A stretch of 58,443 bases of DNA from Lentisphaeria bacterium (GTDB lineage: Bacteria > Verrucomicrobiota > Lentisphaeria > Victivallales > Victivallaceae): the NCBI GenBank assembly GCA_022768375.1, contig JALEMG010000049.1, positions 1 to 58,443 of the forward strand, written 5' to 3'. Below are positions 33,109-42,587 of this stretch, in pieces (position 1 is the first letter of the stretch; the number at the start of each line of letters is the position of its first letter). Below the pieces are notes generated by a model. It searched no databases. It had not been told where the DNA came from and saw nothing but the letters and a program-made list of their open reading frames with translations. The position numbers and the translations under genes are program-made.

Positions 33109-35717
33109 ACCGCACAGGCTGGTTCCGCAACATCGCATTTCTGCTGACGGGCGCGCTGTGCTGTCTGGCGTTCCGGGCGTCCGCGTTCAGCGGTCTCAAG
33201 AAGATCACCACGGACGATTTCAAGAAACTGCGGGCCGATTCGTGGCGCGCCGTCGGCAAGAATATCATCATCGAGGGCAATGTGTTTCTGCCCATCGGTC
33301 CCTACGAGGTCTACGCCGATCAGGTGGTGCTCAATCTGGAGAGCAAGGACTTCGAGGCCACCGGCAACGTCCGGTTCTACCGCTGGCAGCGGGGCAAACT
33401 GGCGGTGACGCTGGACGATCTGAGCAAGTTGGAGAACCGTCCCAACACGCTGGTCCACGAAGTCACCGGCAGTGTTTCGCCGTGGGGGGACCGGATCTAC
33501 ACCGCGGACGTGTCGTATCAGTCCGACCGGATCACCGCCGACAAGGTGGCGGGCAATCTGTCCACGGGGTTTTTCCGGTTCGACAATCCGTCGATCCGCT
33601 ACACCACGTTCGTCTGTCGGGCGGAGTCGGCGGAACGGCGGTCCAACGGGGTCATCACGCTGAAAAACGGCGAGATCTCCGCGTGCGGCTATCTGGAATC
33701 CAACAACGCCCACTACTCCGTCGGCGCTTCCGAGATCCGCCTGACCCCGCACGAGGCGAAGTTCTACGAACTCAAGTACGCCGACTTCGATCCCGGCGAT
33801 CGGTCGATCCTGATGCTTAACGGCATCGTCAAGGTTTACGGCATTCCGGTCCTGTGGCTTCCGGCATTCTACAAGCCGAAGGACGAATCGCCGGGCATCT
33901 GCGGCTTCCAGTACGGCAGCAGCAGTTCCTTCGGGTACTACGTCAATCTGTACAAGCGGATCACATTCTCCGACGCTCCGGCGCTGCGGGTGAAACTGCG
34001 TGCCGACTGGTTTGAAAAGCGGGGCTTCGGCTACGGCGTGGAGGGACGGATCGACACCCCGGAGAGCCGGACCGATTTCTTCGCCTACGGCATCTACGAT
34101 AAAAAACCCTACGGTACCGACGACTACAACAAATACCGGCTGCGGGTGCCGAACAACCGCTACGACTTCCGGATCAGCAACATCACCCATATCACGCCGC
34201 GGCTGGATTTCCGGGGGGTGTTCGAGTACCAGAGCGACTTCTACTTCCGGCGGGACTTTTTCGGCGCCCGGTACACGACCGACCCGCAGCCGGCGACGTT
34301 CGCCGCGCTGGAACAGCAGTTCGACCGCTTCAGCGTGGCCGCGTATGCGAGATTCCGGGTCAACGACTTCTACACCACAGTGGAGAAACTGCCCGAGATC
34401 CGGATCGACGTGCCGCGGCAGGAGATCCTCAACACCGGGCTGTACTATCAGGGCGACCTGTCTGCCGCGTACATGCGGATGAAGTGGATCGACTTCGACG
34501 TCAAACCCCGGGGCTCCGGGTGGTCCCAACTTCGTGATTATCGGACGTTCCGGCTGGATACGACCCATTTCCTGTACTATCCCATCGCCAACCGGTATTT
34601 CACGCTGGTGCCCCGCGCGGGATTCAAGGTGACCGCGTATTCCCAGTCCAGCAAGCGCAAGGTCTCGTCGGATGAGTTGATCACCATGTTCGTCGCCGCC
34701 GATCCGCAGGGGTCGGGCAAGCAGATTTTCAACGGGTACGACCACAAGGGCGGTTCCCGGGTGCGTCTGGCGGCGGAACTGGGGTTCGAGTTGTCCACCA
34801 AAATCCACAACACTTGGCAGAACGTCCGGAGCAATTTCTTCCAGATCGACGGTCTGCGTCACGTCATGCAGCCTTATTTGAACTACACGTTCATCCCGGA
34901 ACCGACGGTGAGCCGGGACAAACTTTTTTACTTCGACGACACCGACCGGATCACCCGGCAGAACTTTGTCCGGCTCGGCTTGATCAACCGGTTGCAGACC
35001 CGGTCCGGCAACGGGATCGAAACCTTTTTCCGCATGGAGAACTACTGGGACATCCACATGCAGCGGCAGGAGGGGATGAGCCAGTTCGGCAACCTCGGGA
35101 CGACCATCTCCATGCGCATTCTCAAGAATCTGACGATCAACACCAAGTTCCTCATCGACGTCGCCAACGAGGGCGAGGTCCCGGACACCTACCGGCACGG
35201 CCGCAACGTGGGCAAGACCGGACTGGCGTGGAGTTGGCTGAATCTGCTGAACTTCAACATCAACTACTCCCCGGCGCAGGACTGGAACTTCACGTTCGGC
35301 TATAACTACATCCGCCCCTACAACGTCCGCAGCACCTACTCCATGGGCTCGACGCTGACCCAGATCAACTCCTCCAGCAGTTTTGAACGGTACTACCGGA
35401 GCACGGAGGAATCGTTCTATCTGGGGGCCTCCATGCCGCTGACCCCCGACCACCGGACCCTCGGGGTATTCAAACTGACCTACGACATTCCGTGGGGCAG
35501 CATCGACGAAGTCGGGTTCATGGTGATCCGGCAGTTCCACTGCTGGCAGTTGATCGCCCAGGTGGGGTTCGATCGCAACCACGAGCGGAACAAGTCGAAG
35601 TGGGACGTGAACTATTCCATCACCGCCAACCTGACCGGGCTCAGCCCGTCGGGCGACGCGGTGCAGAACGAGGTGCTGCGCGGTGTGCCGTCACTGACCA
35701 GCGGAGTCAGATTCTGA
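33105..35717 (+). CDS. lptD: LPS-assembly outer membrane protein LptD (OstA-like)
   Basis: The 870-residue protein has a signal peptide (start to about FRASA), an OstA/LptA-like jelly roll at about 30-150 (IIIEGNVFLPIGPYEVYADQV, FEATGNVRFYR), then a long C-terminal beta-barrel rich in alternating aromatic strands, from GIVKVYGIPVLWLPAFYKP to the end. That motif, LPAFYKPKDE, corresponds to the usual LptD entry into the barrel. It inserts LPS at the cell surface, which marks the organism as a true diderm. It sits between an acyltransferase and hldD, consistent with envelope function. Confidence 0.88.
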   Translation: MNRTGWFRNIAFLLTGALCCLAFRASAFSGLKKITTDDFKKLRADSWRAVGKNIIIEGNVFLPIGPYEVYADQVVLNLESKDFEATGNVRFYRWQRGKLAVTLDDLSKLENRPNTLVHEVTGSVSPWGDRIYTADVSYQSDRITADKVAGNLSTGFFRFDNPSIRYTTFVCRAESAERRSNGVITLKNGEISACGYLESNNAHYSVGASEIRLTPHEAKFYELKYADFDPGDRSILMLNGIVKVYGIPVLWLPAFYKPKDESPGICGFQYGSSSSFGYYVNLYKRITFSDAPALRVKLRADWFEKRGFGYGVEGRIDTPESRTDFFAYGIYDKKPYGTDDYNKYRLRVPNNRYDFRISNITHITPRLDFRGVFEYQSDFYFRRDFFGARYTTDPQPATFAALEQQFDRFSVAAYARFRVNDFYTTVEKLPEIRIDVPRQEILNTGLYYQGDLSAAYMRMKWIDFDVKPRGSGWSQLRDYRTFRLDTTHFLYYPIANRYFTLVPRAGFKVTAYSQSSKRKVSSDELITMFVAADPQGSGKQIFNGYDHKGGSRVRLAAELGFELSTKIHNTWQNVRSNFFQIDGLRHVMQPYLNYTFIPEPTVSRDKLFYFDDTDRITRQNFVRLGLINRLQTRSGNGIETFFRMENYWDIHMQRQEGMSQFGNLGTTISMRILKNLTINTKFLIDVANEGEVPDTYRHGRNVGKTGLAWSWLNLLNFNINYSPAQDWNFTFGYNYIRPYNVRSTYSMGSTLTQINSSSSFERYYRSTEESFYLGASMPLTPDHRTLGVFKLTYDIPWGSIDEVGFMVIRQFHCWQLIAQVGFDRNHERNKSKWDVNYSITANLTGLSPSGDAVQNEVLRGVPSLTSGVRF

Positions 35718-35741
35718 ACAATCGAAAGGGCGGACGGGAGT

Positions 35742-36722
35742 ATGATTATCGTGACCGGCGGAGCCGGGCTGATCGGCAGCGCCATGATCTGGCAGTTGAA
35801 CCGGAGCGGCGTCAGTGACATTCTGGCGGTGGACCATCTGGGGAACCGGACGGACAAGTGGAAAAATCTTGCGCCGCTGGCCTTTGCCGACTACCTGGAG
35901 AAGGACGATTTCCGCGCCCGGCTGCGGGCCGGGGATTTCAGCAGGGCCAGAATCGACGGGGTGATCCATCTCGGGGCCTGCTCCGCCACCACGGAGAAGG
36001 ATGCGTCGTATCTGGTGGACAACAACTTCCGCTATACCGCGGAACTGGCGCAGTTCTGCGTGGACCGGCGCATCCGGATGGTGTACGCCTCCAGTTGCGC
36101 CACCTACGGCGACGGGGCGCAGGGGTACGCCGACGACGAGGACACCCTCGAAAAACTCCGGCCGCTGAATATGTACGGGTACAGCAAGCAGATGTTCGAC
36201 CTCTGGGCGAAGCGCCGGGGGATGCTCAAGATCATCACCGGGTGCAAGTTCTCCAACATCTTCGGTCCCAACGAGGCCCACAAGGGCGAGATGCGCAGCG
36301 TGGCCATGCGGGGCTGGGAACAGATCCGGGCCGGGGGGGGGATGCGGCTGTTCCGCTCCTACAAACCGGAGTACACCGACGGCGAGCAGTTGCGGGACTT
36401 CCTCTACGTCAAGGACGCGGTGAAGATGGTGGAGTATCTGTTTCACCGGGGCGCGGGCGGCATCTACAACATCGGCAGCGGCGTGCCGGACAGTTGGAAC
36501 CATCTGGCGCAGGCCGCGTTTTCGGCGCTGGGAAAGCCGGTGAAAATCGAGTACATCGACATGCCGGAGACCCTGCGCGACCGCTATCAGTACTACACCT
36601 GCGCGGAGATCGGCAAACTGCGCGCGCTCGGATACGACGCGCCGGTGACGCCGCTGGCGGACGCGGTGACGGATTATCTGTGCAACTACCTTGAGCCCGG
36701 GAAACATCTGGGCGATGAGTGA
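35742..36722 (+). CDS. hldD: ADP-L-glycero-D-manno-heptose 6-epimerase
   Basis: This extended SDR epimerase (326 residues) makes ADP-L-glycero-D-manno-heptose for the LPS inner core. The NADP site is VTGGAGLIGS, the family-specific LGACSATTE follows, and catalytic Tyr-Lys is in YGYSKQMFD. KFSNIFGPNE and DFLYVKDAV are also typical. It begins 24 bases after lptD. GmhA for the same pathway is at 44334; hldE is not in the window. Confidence 0.95.
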   Translation: MIIVTGGAGLIGSAMIWQLNRSGVSDILAVDHLGNRTDKWKNLAPLAFADYLEKDDFRARLRAGDFSRARIDGVIHLGACSATTEKDASYLVDNNFRYTAELAQFCVDRRIRMVYASSCATYGDGAQGYADDEDTLEKLRPLNMYGYSKQMFDLWAKRRGMLKIITGCKFSNIFGPNEAHKGEMRSVAMRGWEQIRAGGGMRLFRSYKPEYTDGEQLRDFLYVKDAVKMVEYLFHRGAGGIYNIGSGVPDSWNHLAQAAFSALGKPVKIEYIDMPETLRDRYQYYTCAEIGKLRALGYDAPVTPLADAVTDYLCNYLEPGKHLGDE

Positions 36723-37908
36723 TCCCGGCATCCTGTCCGCGGTCCTGCGGGAAGCCGTGGGGATCATCCTCGCGGTGCAATCGGGCCGGGTCAGTCTGGA
36801 CGACGCGCTGGATCGGACCGATCCCCGGTGCCGGAGGATTCTGGAACACCTGCTGTTGAATTTTTTCCGTTTTCGCCGCGCGCTCCGCGACCGGTGGCGG
36901 AAGTTCTGCGTCCGGGAGCCCGCGCCGGAGATCGCCGCGCTGCTGGATGCGGCGTCGGCGCAGATCCGGTTTCAGTCCGCCGTGCCGCCGCAGTCGGCGG
37001 TCAATGTGGCGGTGACGCTGGCGAAACCGCGCCATGCCGACAAATTCGTCAATGCGGTCCTGCGCCGGGTCATGGCCGAACCGTGGCGGCCGCCGGAAAC
37101 GGCGCGGGACATTCTCCCGCCTCCGGTCCTGACGCGCTGGCGGAAAAACTTCCCGGAAGCGGAAGTGGAACGTCTGGCCGCGCTGTTTCTCCGGCCCGCG
37201 CCGTTCACTTTCCGCTTGTGCCGCGGCGCGGCTTTGCCCGCCGGCAGTGAAATTCTGCCGGTCCCGGGGCCGTTTCGTTTCGCTTCCGGCTCCGCCGCGG
37301 CGGTGCTGAATTCACCGGAATTTTCCTCGGGGGCATATTATGTGCAGGACCCGGCGGCGGCGCTGGCGGTCTCGCTGGCCGCCGTCGAACTGCCCCGGTG
37401 CCGCCGGGTGTTGGACCTCTGCGCCGCCCCGGGCGGCAAAAGTCTGATGCTGGCCGAATTGCTCCCCCCGGAGGCGGAACTGACCGCCGCCGACCGTTCC
37501 GCCCGCCGCCAGCGGCGCACGGAGGAGAATTTCCGGCGCCATCGTGTCGCGGCGCGGACCGTCACCGCCGAACCCGAGGAATTGACCGGCTCCTTCGATC
37601 TGGTGCTGGCGGATGTGCCGTGTTCCAACACCGGGGTTTTCCGCCGCCGCCCGGACGCGCTGTGGCGCTTCTCCGAATCCGCGCTGGCCGAGATCATGAG
37701 CCTTCAGCGCGACATCATCCGGCAGGCGGCCCGGCTGGTCGCTCCCGGCGGTGTGCTGATCGCGGCCTCATGCAGCATTGAGCGCGACGAAAACGCGGCG
37801 CTGACCGAGGTCCCCGGATTTCGGGTCGCGGCGGAGAAAACCCTGCTCCCCGCGCCGGAGCACGACGGGGCGTTCGCCGCGAAACTTATCCGGGAAAATG
37901 ACTTGTAA
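36715..37908 (+). CDS. rsmB: 16S rRNA m5C967 methyltransferase, RsmB/Sun family
   Basis: The protein (397 residues) has an N-terminal NusB-like helical domain (about 1-130) and a C-terminal SAM-dependent methyltransferase domain: LDLCAAPGGKSLML, DLVLADVPCSNTGVFRRRPD with the PC active site, and LIAASCSIERDEN with the second catalytic cysteine. The ATG at 36715 overlaps the hldD stop by eight bases. A TTG start at 36691 would overlap further. Its TAA stop lies inside the -35 box of the serC promoter. Confidence 0.9.
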   Translation: MSDPGILSAVLREAVGIILAVQSGRVSLDDALDRTDPRCRRILEHLLLNFFRFRRALRDRWRKFCVREPAPEIAALLDAASAQIRFQSAVPPQSAVNVAVTLAKPRHADKFVNAVLRRVMAEPWRPPETARDILPPPVLTRWRKNFPEAEVERLAALFLRPAPFTFRLCRGAALPAGSEILPVPGPFRFASGSAAAVLNSPEFSSGAYYVQDPAAALAVSLAAVELPRCRRVLDLCAAPGGKSLMLAELLPPEAELTAADRSARRQRRTEENFRRHRVAARTVTAEPEELTGSFDLVLADVPCSNTGVFRRRPDALWRFSESALAEIMSLQRDIIRQAARLVAPGGVLIAASCSIERDENAALTEVPGFRVAAEKTLLPAPEHDGAFAAKLIRENDL

Positions 37909-37931
37909 AAAAGATATTTTCGGTGTATATT
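37903..37931 (+). promoter_or_regulatory. Promoter of the serC-queDEC operon
   Basis: TTGTAA at 37903 (overlapping the rsmB stop), 17 bases, TATATT at 37926. Confidence 0.65.
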
Positions 37932-37986
37932 AACGGGGTACTCGGCGATATGTCAGCAACCATCAACTGTGAAGGATAGAAAGACG

Positions 37987-39069
37987 ATGAAGATCTACAA
38001 TTTCTCCGCCGGTCCGGCGATGCTTCCGGAAGCCGTCATGCGCAAGGCGCAAGCCGAATTTCTCGATTATCAGGGCAGCGGCAGCGGCATGCTGGAACTC
38101 TCCCACCGGGGAAAATTCTTTCAGCCGGTGATCGACCGCGCCGAGGCCAACACCCGGGAACTTCTGGGCATTTCCGACGACTACGCGGTGATCTTCGTGC
38201 AGGGCGGCGCGAGCATGCAGTTCGCCATGCTCGCCATGAATCTGCTCAACGGCGGCACCGCCGACTACGTCGATACCGGCGTCTGGAGCAGCAAGGCCGC
38301 CAAAGAAGCCAAAATGTTCGGCAGTGTCAACATCGTCGCCTCCAGCAAGGAGACCAAGTACGACCACATCCCCGCCGCTTCCGAGTGGAAGCAGACCCCC
38401 GGCGCGGCCTACCTCCATATCACCACCAACAACACCATCGCGGGCACCCAGTACATGAACATGCCGACCGCTCCGGCGGGAGTTCCGCTCATCGCGGACA
38501 TGTCCAGCGACATCATGTCCCGCGCCTTCGACGTCAGCAAGTTCGGCATGTTCTATGCCGGCGCGCAGAAGAACCTCGGTCCCTCCGGTGTGGCGCTCGT
38601 GGTCATCCGCAAGGATCTCGCCGCCCGCACCGACGACAGCAAGGTGCCCACGATGCTCCGCTACTCCACCTACATCGACGAGGGCAGCATGTTCAACACC
38701 CCTCCGACTTTTGCCATCTACATCCTCGCGCTCATCACCGACTGGCTCAAGGAACACGGCGGCATCGCGGCGATGGAGCAGGTCAACGACGCCAAGGCCA
38801 AACTGCTGTACGACTTCCTTGACGAGAGCAAATTCTACTCCAGTCCGGTGGCCCGGGCCGACCGCTCCCGTATGAACGTCGTTTTCCGTACCCCCGACGC
38901 CGATCTGGACGCGAAGTTCGTTTCCGAGGCGACCGCCGCCGGACTGACCCAGTTGAAGGGCCATCGGCTGGTGGGCGGCTGCCGCGCCAGCATCTACAAC
39001 GCCATGCCCGTCGAGGGCGTGCAGGCGCTGATCGACTTCATGAAAAAATTCGAGTGCGCCAACAAGTGA
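37987..39069 (+). CDS. serC: Phosphoserine aminotransferase
   Basis: The protein (360 residues) is a PLP enzyme converting 3-phosphohydroxypyruvate to phosphoserine, and also acting in pyridoxal phosphate synthesis in many bacteria. Marks: NFSAGPAMLP at the N-terminus, ELSHRGKFF, FVQGGASMQFAM, and the PLP lysine in YAGAQKNLGPSG. The ATG behind AAGGATAG is used; a GTG 18 bases upstream is less likely. It is first in a transcript with the preQ0 genes. Confidence 0.96.
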   Translation: MKIYNFSAGPAMLPEAVMRKAQAEFLDYQGSGSGMLELSHRGKFFQPVIDRAEANTRELLGISDDYAVIFVQGGASMQFAMLAMNLLNGGTADYVDTGVWSSKAAKEAKMFGSVNIVASSKETKYDHIPAASEWKQTPGAAYLHITTNNTIAGTQYMNMPTAPAGVPLIADMSSDIMSRAFDVSKFGMFYAGAQKNLGPSGVALVVIRKDLAARTDDSKVPTMLRYSTYIDEGSMFNTPPTFAIYILALITDWLKEHGGIAAMEQVNDAKAKLLYDFLDESKFYSSPVARADRSRMNVVFRTPDADLDAKFVSEATAAGLTQLKGHRLVGGCRASIYNAMPVEGVQALIDFMKKFECANK

Positions 39070-39078
39070 CCCCGTGCT

Positions 39079-39106
39079 CCGGGCGGCGGAAAATTTCGCC
39101 GCCCGG
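39079..39106 (+). other. Stem-loop between serC and queD
   Basis: Perfect 10-base-pair stem CCGGGCGGCG/CGCCGCCCGG around GAAAATTT. There is no T run, so it is more likely an RNA processing or stability hairpin separating serC from the queDEC message than a full terminator. Confidence 0.6.
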
Positions 39107-39120
39107 GGGGAGATTGTGCC

Positions 39121-39489
39121 ATGTTTGAGATCGAGATCGACCGCGGTTTCTCCGCCGCCCACCAACTCAAGGGCTACGACGGCGACTGCCGCAATCTCCA
39201 CGGACACAACTACGAAGTGACCGTGACCGTCCATGCGGATTCGCTCAACGAGATCGGCATCGCGCTGGATTTCAAGAGACTGAAAGCCGCGCTGGACGAG
39301 GTGATTTCCCCCTACGACCACCGGAATCTCTCCGAACTGCCCGATTTTCAGGACGTCAACCCCACCAGCGAAGTGCTGGCGCGGACGATTTTCCGCAAAA
39401 TGAGCGCGATTATCAACGACGGCCGGGTACGCGTCGCCAAAGTGCGGATCGGGGAATCCGCTTCGTCCCGGCTCACTTACAGCGAATGA
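39121..39489 (+). CDS. queD: 6-carboxy-5,6,7,8-tetrahydropterin synthase
   Basis: This 122-residue enzyme makes the second intermediate of preQ0 synthesis from dihydroneopterin triphosphate. The zinc ligands are His14, His27 and His29 (AAHQL, LHGHNY), and the catalytic cysteine is Cys23 in the family C-X3-HGH pattern. The length is typical. The stop overlaps the queE ATG (ATGA). Confidence 0.95.
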   Translation: MFEIEIDRGFSAAHQLKGYDGDCRNLHGHNYEVTVTVHADSLNEIGIALDFKRLKAALDEVISPYDHRNLSELPDFQDVNPTSEVLARTIFRKMSAIINDGRVRVAKVRIGESASSRLTYSE

Positions 39490-40130
39490 GCCGCCTGCCG
39501 GTCATCGAGTGCTTCTCCAGTATTCAGGGTGAGTCCACTCACGCCGGACGGCGCTGTTTTTTCATCCGGCTGGCCGGGTGCAATCTCCGCTGTTCCTACT
39601 GCGATTCCGCGTACGCATGGGAGGGCGGAACGGCGCATGAGGTGGACGAATTGGTCGCCGCCGCCGCCGCTTCCGGCATGGATTGCGTGGAGATCACCGG
39701 CGGCGAACCCCTCATCCACCCCGAAACTCCGGAGTTGGCCGCCCGGCTCATTGCTTCCGGCATGGAGGTGCTGGTGGAGACCAACGGGTCGCTGGATATC
39801 GGCGTTTTGCCGCCGGAGTGCCGGAGGATCATGGACTGCAAACTGCCGGGTTCCGGGATGGCGGAGTGCAATCTTCCGGGCAATTTCCCGCTGCTGACCC
39901 CCCGGGACGAAGTCAAGTTCGTCGTTTCCTCCTATGACGATTTCGCGTGGGCGCTGAAGGTGATCGACGATTGGGAACTTCCCCGCCGGACCCCGAACCT
40001 CATCTTTTCTCCGGTCTGGGGCAAGGTGAAATTCGACGAACTGGCCCGCTGGGTGATGGGTGCCCGGCGGCCGATCCGCATGCAACTTCAACTGCACAAA
40101 CTCGTCTGGGGCGACCGCCGGGGCGTATGA
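39486..40130 (+). CDS. queE: 7-carboxy-7-deazaguanine synthase (radical SAM)
   Basis: This 214-residue radical SAM enzyme converts carboxytetrahydropterin to 7-carboxy-7-deazaguanine. The [4Fe-4S] cysteines are Cys32, Cys36 and Cys39 in [22 protein letters not shown] at the N-terminus and [11 protein letters not shown] are family signatures. It overlaps queD by four bases and precedes queC by 32 bases. Confidence 0.95.
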   Translation: MSRLPVIECFSSIQGESTHAGRRCFFIRLAGCNLRCSYCDSAYAWEGGTAHEVDELVAAAAASGMDCVEITGGEPLIHPETPELAARLIASGMEVLVETNGSLDIGVLPPECRRIMDCKLPGSGMAECNLPGNFPLLTPRDEVKFVVSSYDDFAWALKVIDDWELPRRTPNLIFSPVWGKVKFDELARWVMGARRPIRMQLQLHKLVWGDRRGV

Positions 40131-40162
40131 CCATGACGACGCGTCAAGGAGGCAGAAGCAAA

Positions 40163-40855
40163 ATGCGTAAAAAAGCCATCGTTCTGTTGAGCGGCGGATT
40201 GGATTCCGCCACCTGTCTCGCCGTGGCCCGGCGGGACGGGTTCGAGTGCCACACTCTGAGTTTCGACTATGGACAGCGGCACCGCTGCGAGTTGACCGCC
40301 TCGGAACACGTCGCCGCCGCCGGCGGTTCCGTCGAACACCGGGTCTTCAAACTCGATCTCAACCAGTGGGGCGGTTCGGCACTGACCGACCCCGCCATCC
40401 CCGTGCCCAAAACCGGCGTCACCGGAGAAATTCCCGTCACCTACGTTCCCGCCCGCAACCTCGTCTTCCTCTCCATCGCCGCCGCATGGGGCGAAGTCCT
40501 CGACGCCCACGACATTTTCATCGGCGTCAACAGCGTGGATTACTCCGGTTATCCCGACTGCCGCGCCCCCTTCATCCGCGCTTTCGCCGAAGCCGCCCGC
40601 CTCGGCACCTGCGCCGCGGATGAAAACTGGCAGTGGCAGATCCATACCCCCCTGCAGCACCTCTCCAAAGCCGAGATCATCACCCTCGGCAACCGCCTCG
40701 GCGTCGACTACAGTCTCACCACCAGTTGTTACGATCCCGACACCCTGGGACGCAGTTGCGGCCGCTGCGACAGTTGCCGTCTCCGTCACGCCGGCTTCGT
40801 GGAAGCCGGCCTCCCCGACCCCACGCTTTACTTCTTTTCACAGGAAAAGAAGTAA
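40163..40855 (+). CDS. queC: 7-cyano-7-deazaguanine synthase
   Basis: The protein (230 residues) is the ATP-dependent enzyme forming preQ0. The PP-loop SGGLDS is at 10-15 and the zinc-binding cysteines are in [21 protein letters not shown]. The start follows AAGGAGG by ten bases. The family normally ends shortly after AGLPDPT-X-Y; here it ends [12 protein letters not shown], and the last eight codons and stop come from repeat B copy 6. Confidence 0.95.
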   Translation: MRKKAIVLLSGGLDSATCLAVARRDGFECHTLSFDYGQRHRCELTASEHVAAAGGSVEHRVFKLDLNQWGGSALTDPAIPVPKTGVTGEIPVTYVPARNLVFLSIAAAWGEVLDAHDIFIGVNSVDYSGYPDCRAPFIRAFAEAARLGTCAADENWQWQIHTPLQHLSKAEIITLGNRLGVDYSLTTSCYDPDTLGRSCGRCDSCRLRHAGFVEAGLPDPTLYFFSQEKK

Positions 40856-40868
40856 AACAAGAAAAGCG
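40825..40868 (-). repeat. Hairpin repeat family B, copy 6 (second hairpin only)
   Basis: TTTACTTCTTTT (40827-40838) pairs with AAAAGAAGTAAA (40845-40856) around CACAGG. The queC stop is in the right arm. Confidence 0.85.
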
Positions 40869-40869
40869 G

Positions 40870-41050
40870 ACCGCATTCTCACCGTTTGCGGACTGCGGGC
40901 GCGGTGCGGGTTCCCAACGGTGGCGGACCGCCGCGCGACCAACGGGAGCGCGAGACGCGCGGAGGCGGAGCCGACGCGCCGGGGGGACCGGGGGGGCTTC
41001 CCCGGAGCCGTCCTCCGCAGTCCGCCGAAAACCGCCCCCCGTTTGCGCTT
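40870..41050 (-). repeat. Hairpin repeat family A, copy 5 (inverted, internally deleted)
   Basis: It keeps the distal half (CCGCGCGACCAACGGGAGCG, GGAGGCGGAGCCGACGCGCC) and a short piece of the proximal part (TCCGCAGTCCGCCGAAA), but the GTGAAAACT palindrome and the TTAAG hairpin are missing. 41051-41209 holds nothing I can name beyond a short TTTTGT-AC-ACAAAA inverted repeat near 41127. Confidence 0.7.
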
Positions 41051-41209
41051 CGCCGCCCCTTTCCGGTATTCGGCTTACGGCATCCCCGGATCGTCAGTCT
41101 CGCCGTATTCCAACCGGCGCACGCCTTTTGTACACAAAATTACACATCCGCTGACAACGTCACCGTTCAAACCGATTTTCGCCGATCGTGTAAACCGCCG
41201 CGGACAATA

Positions 41210-41460
41210 TACCATGTGCTGAAGTCCCGGAACATCGGGGTCTCGGAGGACCTCTCGCTGATCACGTTTGAAGCGGCGGACTATTCCCGGTTCCTGTTTC
41301 CGGAACACACCACGGTTTTTCAGGACTTCCGGAGTCTGGGGCGGGCGGCGGCGGAGACGCTGCTGGATCTGACCATCCGAGCCCGCCTCCGCAAAACGCC
41401 GCCGACGCCGCGGGTGTTTCACAACCATCTGATCGAACGCGACAGTTGCCGTACGCTTCC
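41210..41460 (+). pseudogene. C-terminal remnant of a LacI/GntR-LacI type regulator
   Basis: The frame reads HVLKSRNIGVSEDLSLITFE, then HTTVFQDFRSLGRAAAETLL and LIERDSC. This is the characteristic end of LacI-type ligand domains (PEDVSIVGFD ... LTTVRQPFRELGRAA ... LVVRDSC). Nothing upstream in any frame continues the domain or supplies a DNA-binding part. The frame runs past the natural end into sequence antisense to manC. It therefore looks like the tail of a deleted gene lying between repeat A and manC. Exact borders are uncertain. Confidence 0.7.
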
Positions 41461-41466
41461 CAGAAA

Positions 41467-42513
41467 TCAGACGAAATCGCTGTCGTCGATCCGCCGGACC
41501 AAGTCCCGGACCCGCTGCTCCTCGGAGAGTGCGCAGACGAGAATCCCGTCGCCGGACTTGATGATCGCCGCATCCCGGATGCCGATGACGCCGATCAGGG
41601 TCTTCTCGTCATCGTTGATAAGGATGTTGTCGGCGGAGGAGAGGGGCAGTACCCGTCCCCGGATCACGTTGCCGTCGGCGTCGGCGGGGAGAATTGAGCG
41701 CAGGGAACTCCAACTGCCGAGGTCGTTCCAGTAAAAAGGCGCTTCGCCGACGATCACTTTGCGACTTTTTTCCATCACCGCGCGGTCGATGGAAACGGGT
41801 TCGCATGTTGCGAAATCCTCTGTGTAGTCGCCGCCGTCCGCCCAGTTTTGCATGCGGCGGGCGAGTTCCGGGGCGTATCGCTCCAATTCTCCGGCGATGG
41901 TGTCGCCGCGCCAGACGAAAATCCCGCTGTTCCACCGATATTTGCCGCTGAGGAAGAATTTTCGGGCCGTTTCCGCGTCGGGTTTTTCCCGGAACGAGAG
42001 CGCCCGGCGGAAATCTCCCTCCACCGGTTCGCCCAGTTCGATGTAGCCGTATCCGGTGGCCGGGTCGCGGGGCGTGATGCCCAGCGTTACCAACGCGTCA
42101 TGCTGTGCCGCCCGGGCGGCGGCGAGCAAAGTTTCCTGAAAAATTTTCGCGGGGCGGATGACGTGATCCGCCGGAAGCAGGATCATCGTGGCGTTCCGGT
42201 CGCGGCGGCGGATCAGCGCTGTCGCCAGCGCGACGCAAGGGGCGGTGTTGCGGCCTTCCGGCTCCCCGATCACGTTCTCTCCGGGAATCGGCAGCAATTG
42301 CCGGATCTGTTCCACATAGTCCCGGTTGGTGATGACCAGCAGCCGTTCCGGGGCGATCAGAGGAAACAGCCGCTGGCAGGTTTCTTCGATCATGGTATGC
42401 TGTCCGAGCAGCCGCAGCATCTGCTTCGGGCGGCGGCGGCGTCCGGCGGGCCAGAAGCGTTCGCCCCGTCCCCCGGCCATGATGACCGCATAAAGATGTT
42501 CCGGAGAATCCAT
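41467..42513 (-). CDS. manC: Mannose-1-phosphate guanylyltransferase
   Basis: This 348-residue nucleotidyltransferase makes GDP-mannose from mannose 1-phosphate and GTP. The N-terminal signature is MAGGRGERFWPAGRRRRPKQ; EGRNTAPCVALA, LPADHVI, GYGYIELGE, FREKPD and WNSGIFVW follow. There is no C-terminal isomerase domain, so it is the monofunctional form. GTG at 42516 is an alternative start. It has its own promoter between itself and thiE. GDP-mannose would feed envelope polysaccharide or glycoprotein synthesis. Confidence 0.94.
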   Translation of the reverse strand: MDSPEHLYAVIMAGGRGERFWPAGRRRRPKQMLRLLGQHTMIEETCQRLFPLIAPERLLVITNRDYVEQIRQLLPIPGENVIGEPEGRNTAPCVALATALIRRRDRNATMILLPADHVIRPAKIFQETLLAAARAAQHDALVTLGITPRDPATGYGYIELGEPVEGDFRRALSFREKPDAETARKFFLSGKYRWNSGIFVWRGDTIAGELERYAPELARRMQNWADGGDYTEDFATCEPVSIDRAVMEKSRKVIVGEAPFYWNDLGSWSSLRSILPADADGNVIRGRVLPLSSADNILINDDEKTLIGVIGIRDAAIIKSGDGILVCALSEEQRVRDLVRRIDDSDFV

Positions 42514-42558
42514 CACGGAGTGTCCTTTCCTTGCTTTCCCCTCGAATGGTCTGTCGTT

Positions 42559-42587
42559 AATATAGATCGCCCCGGGCGGAATGTCAA
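42559..42587 (-). promoter_or_regulatory. Promoter of manC
   Basis: Minus strand: TTGACA (42587-42582), 17 bases, TATATT (42564-42559). The -35 box overlaps the end of thiE. Confidence 0.72.

Noticed and set aside
39070..39120. A preQ1 riboswitch before queD
   Set aside because: The gap is only 51 bases and is filled by one perfect GC hairpin; the conserved preQ1 aptamer bases are absent.
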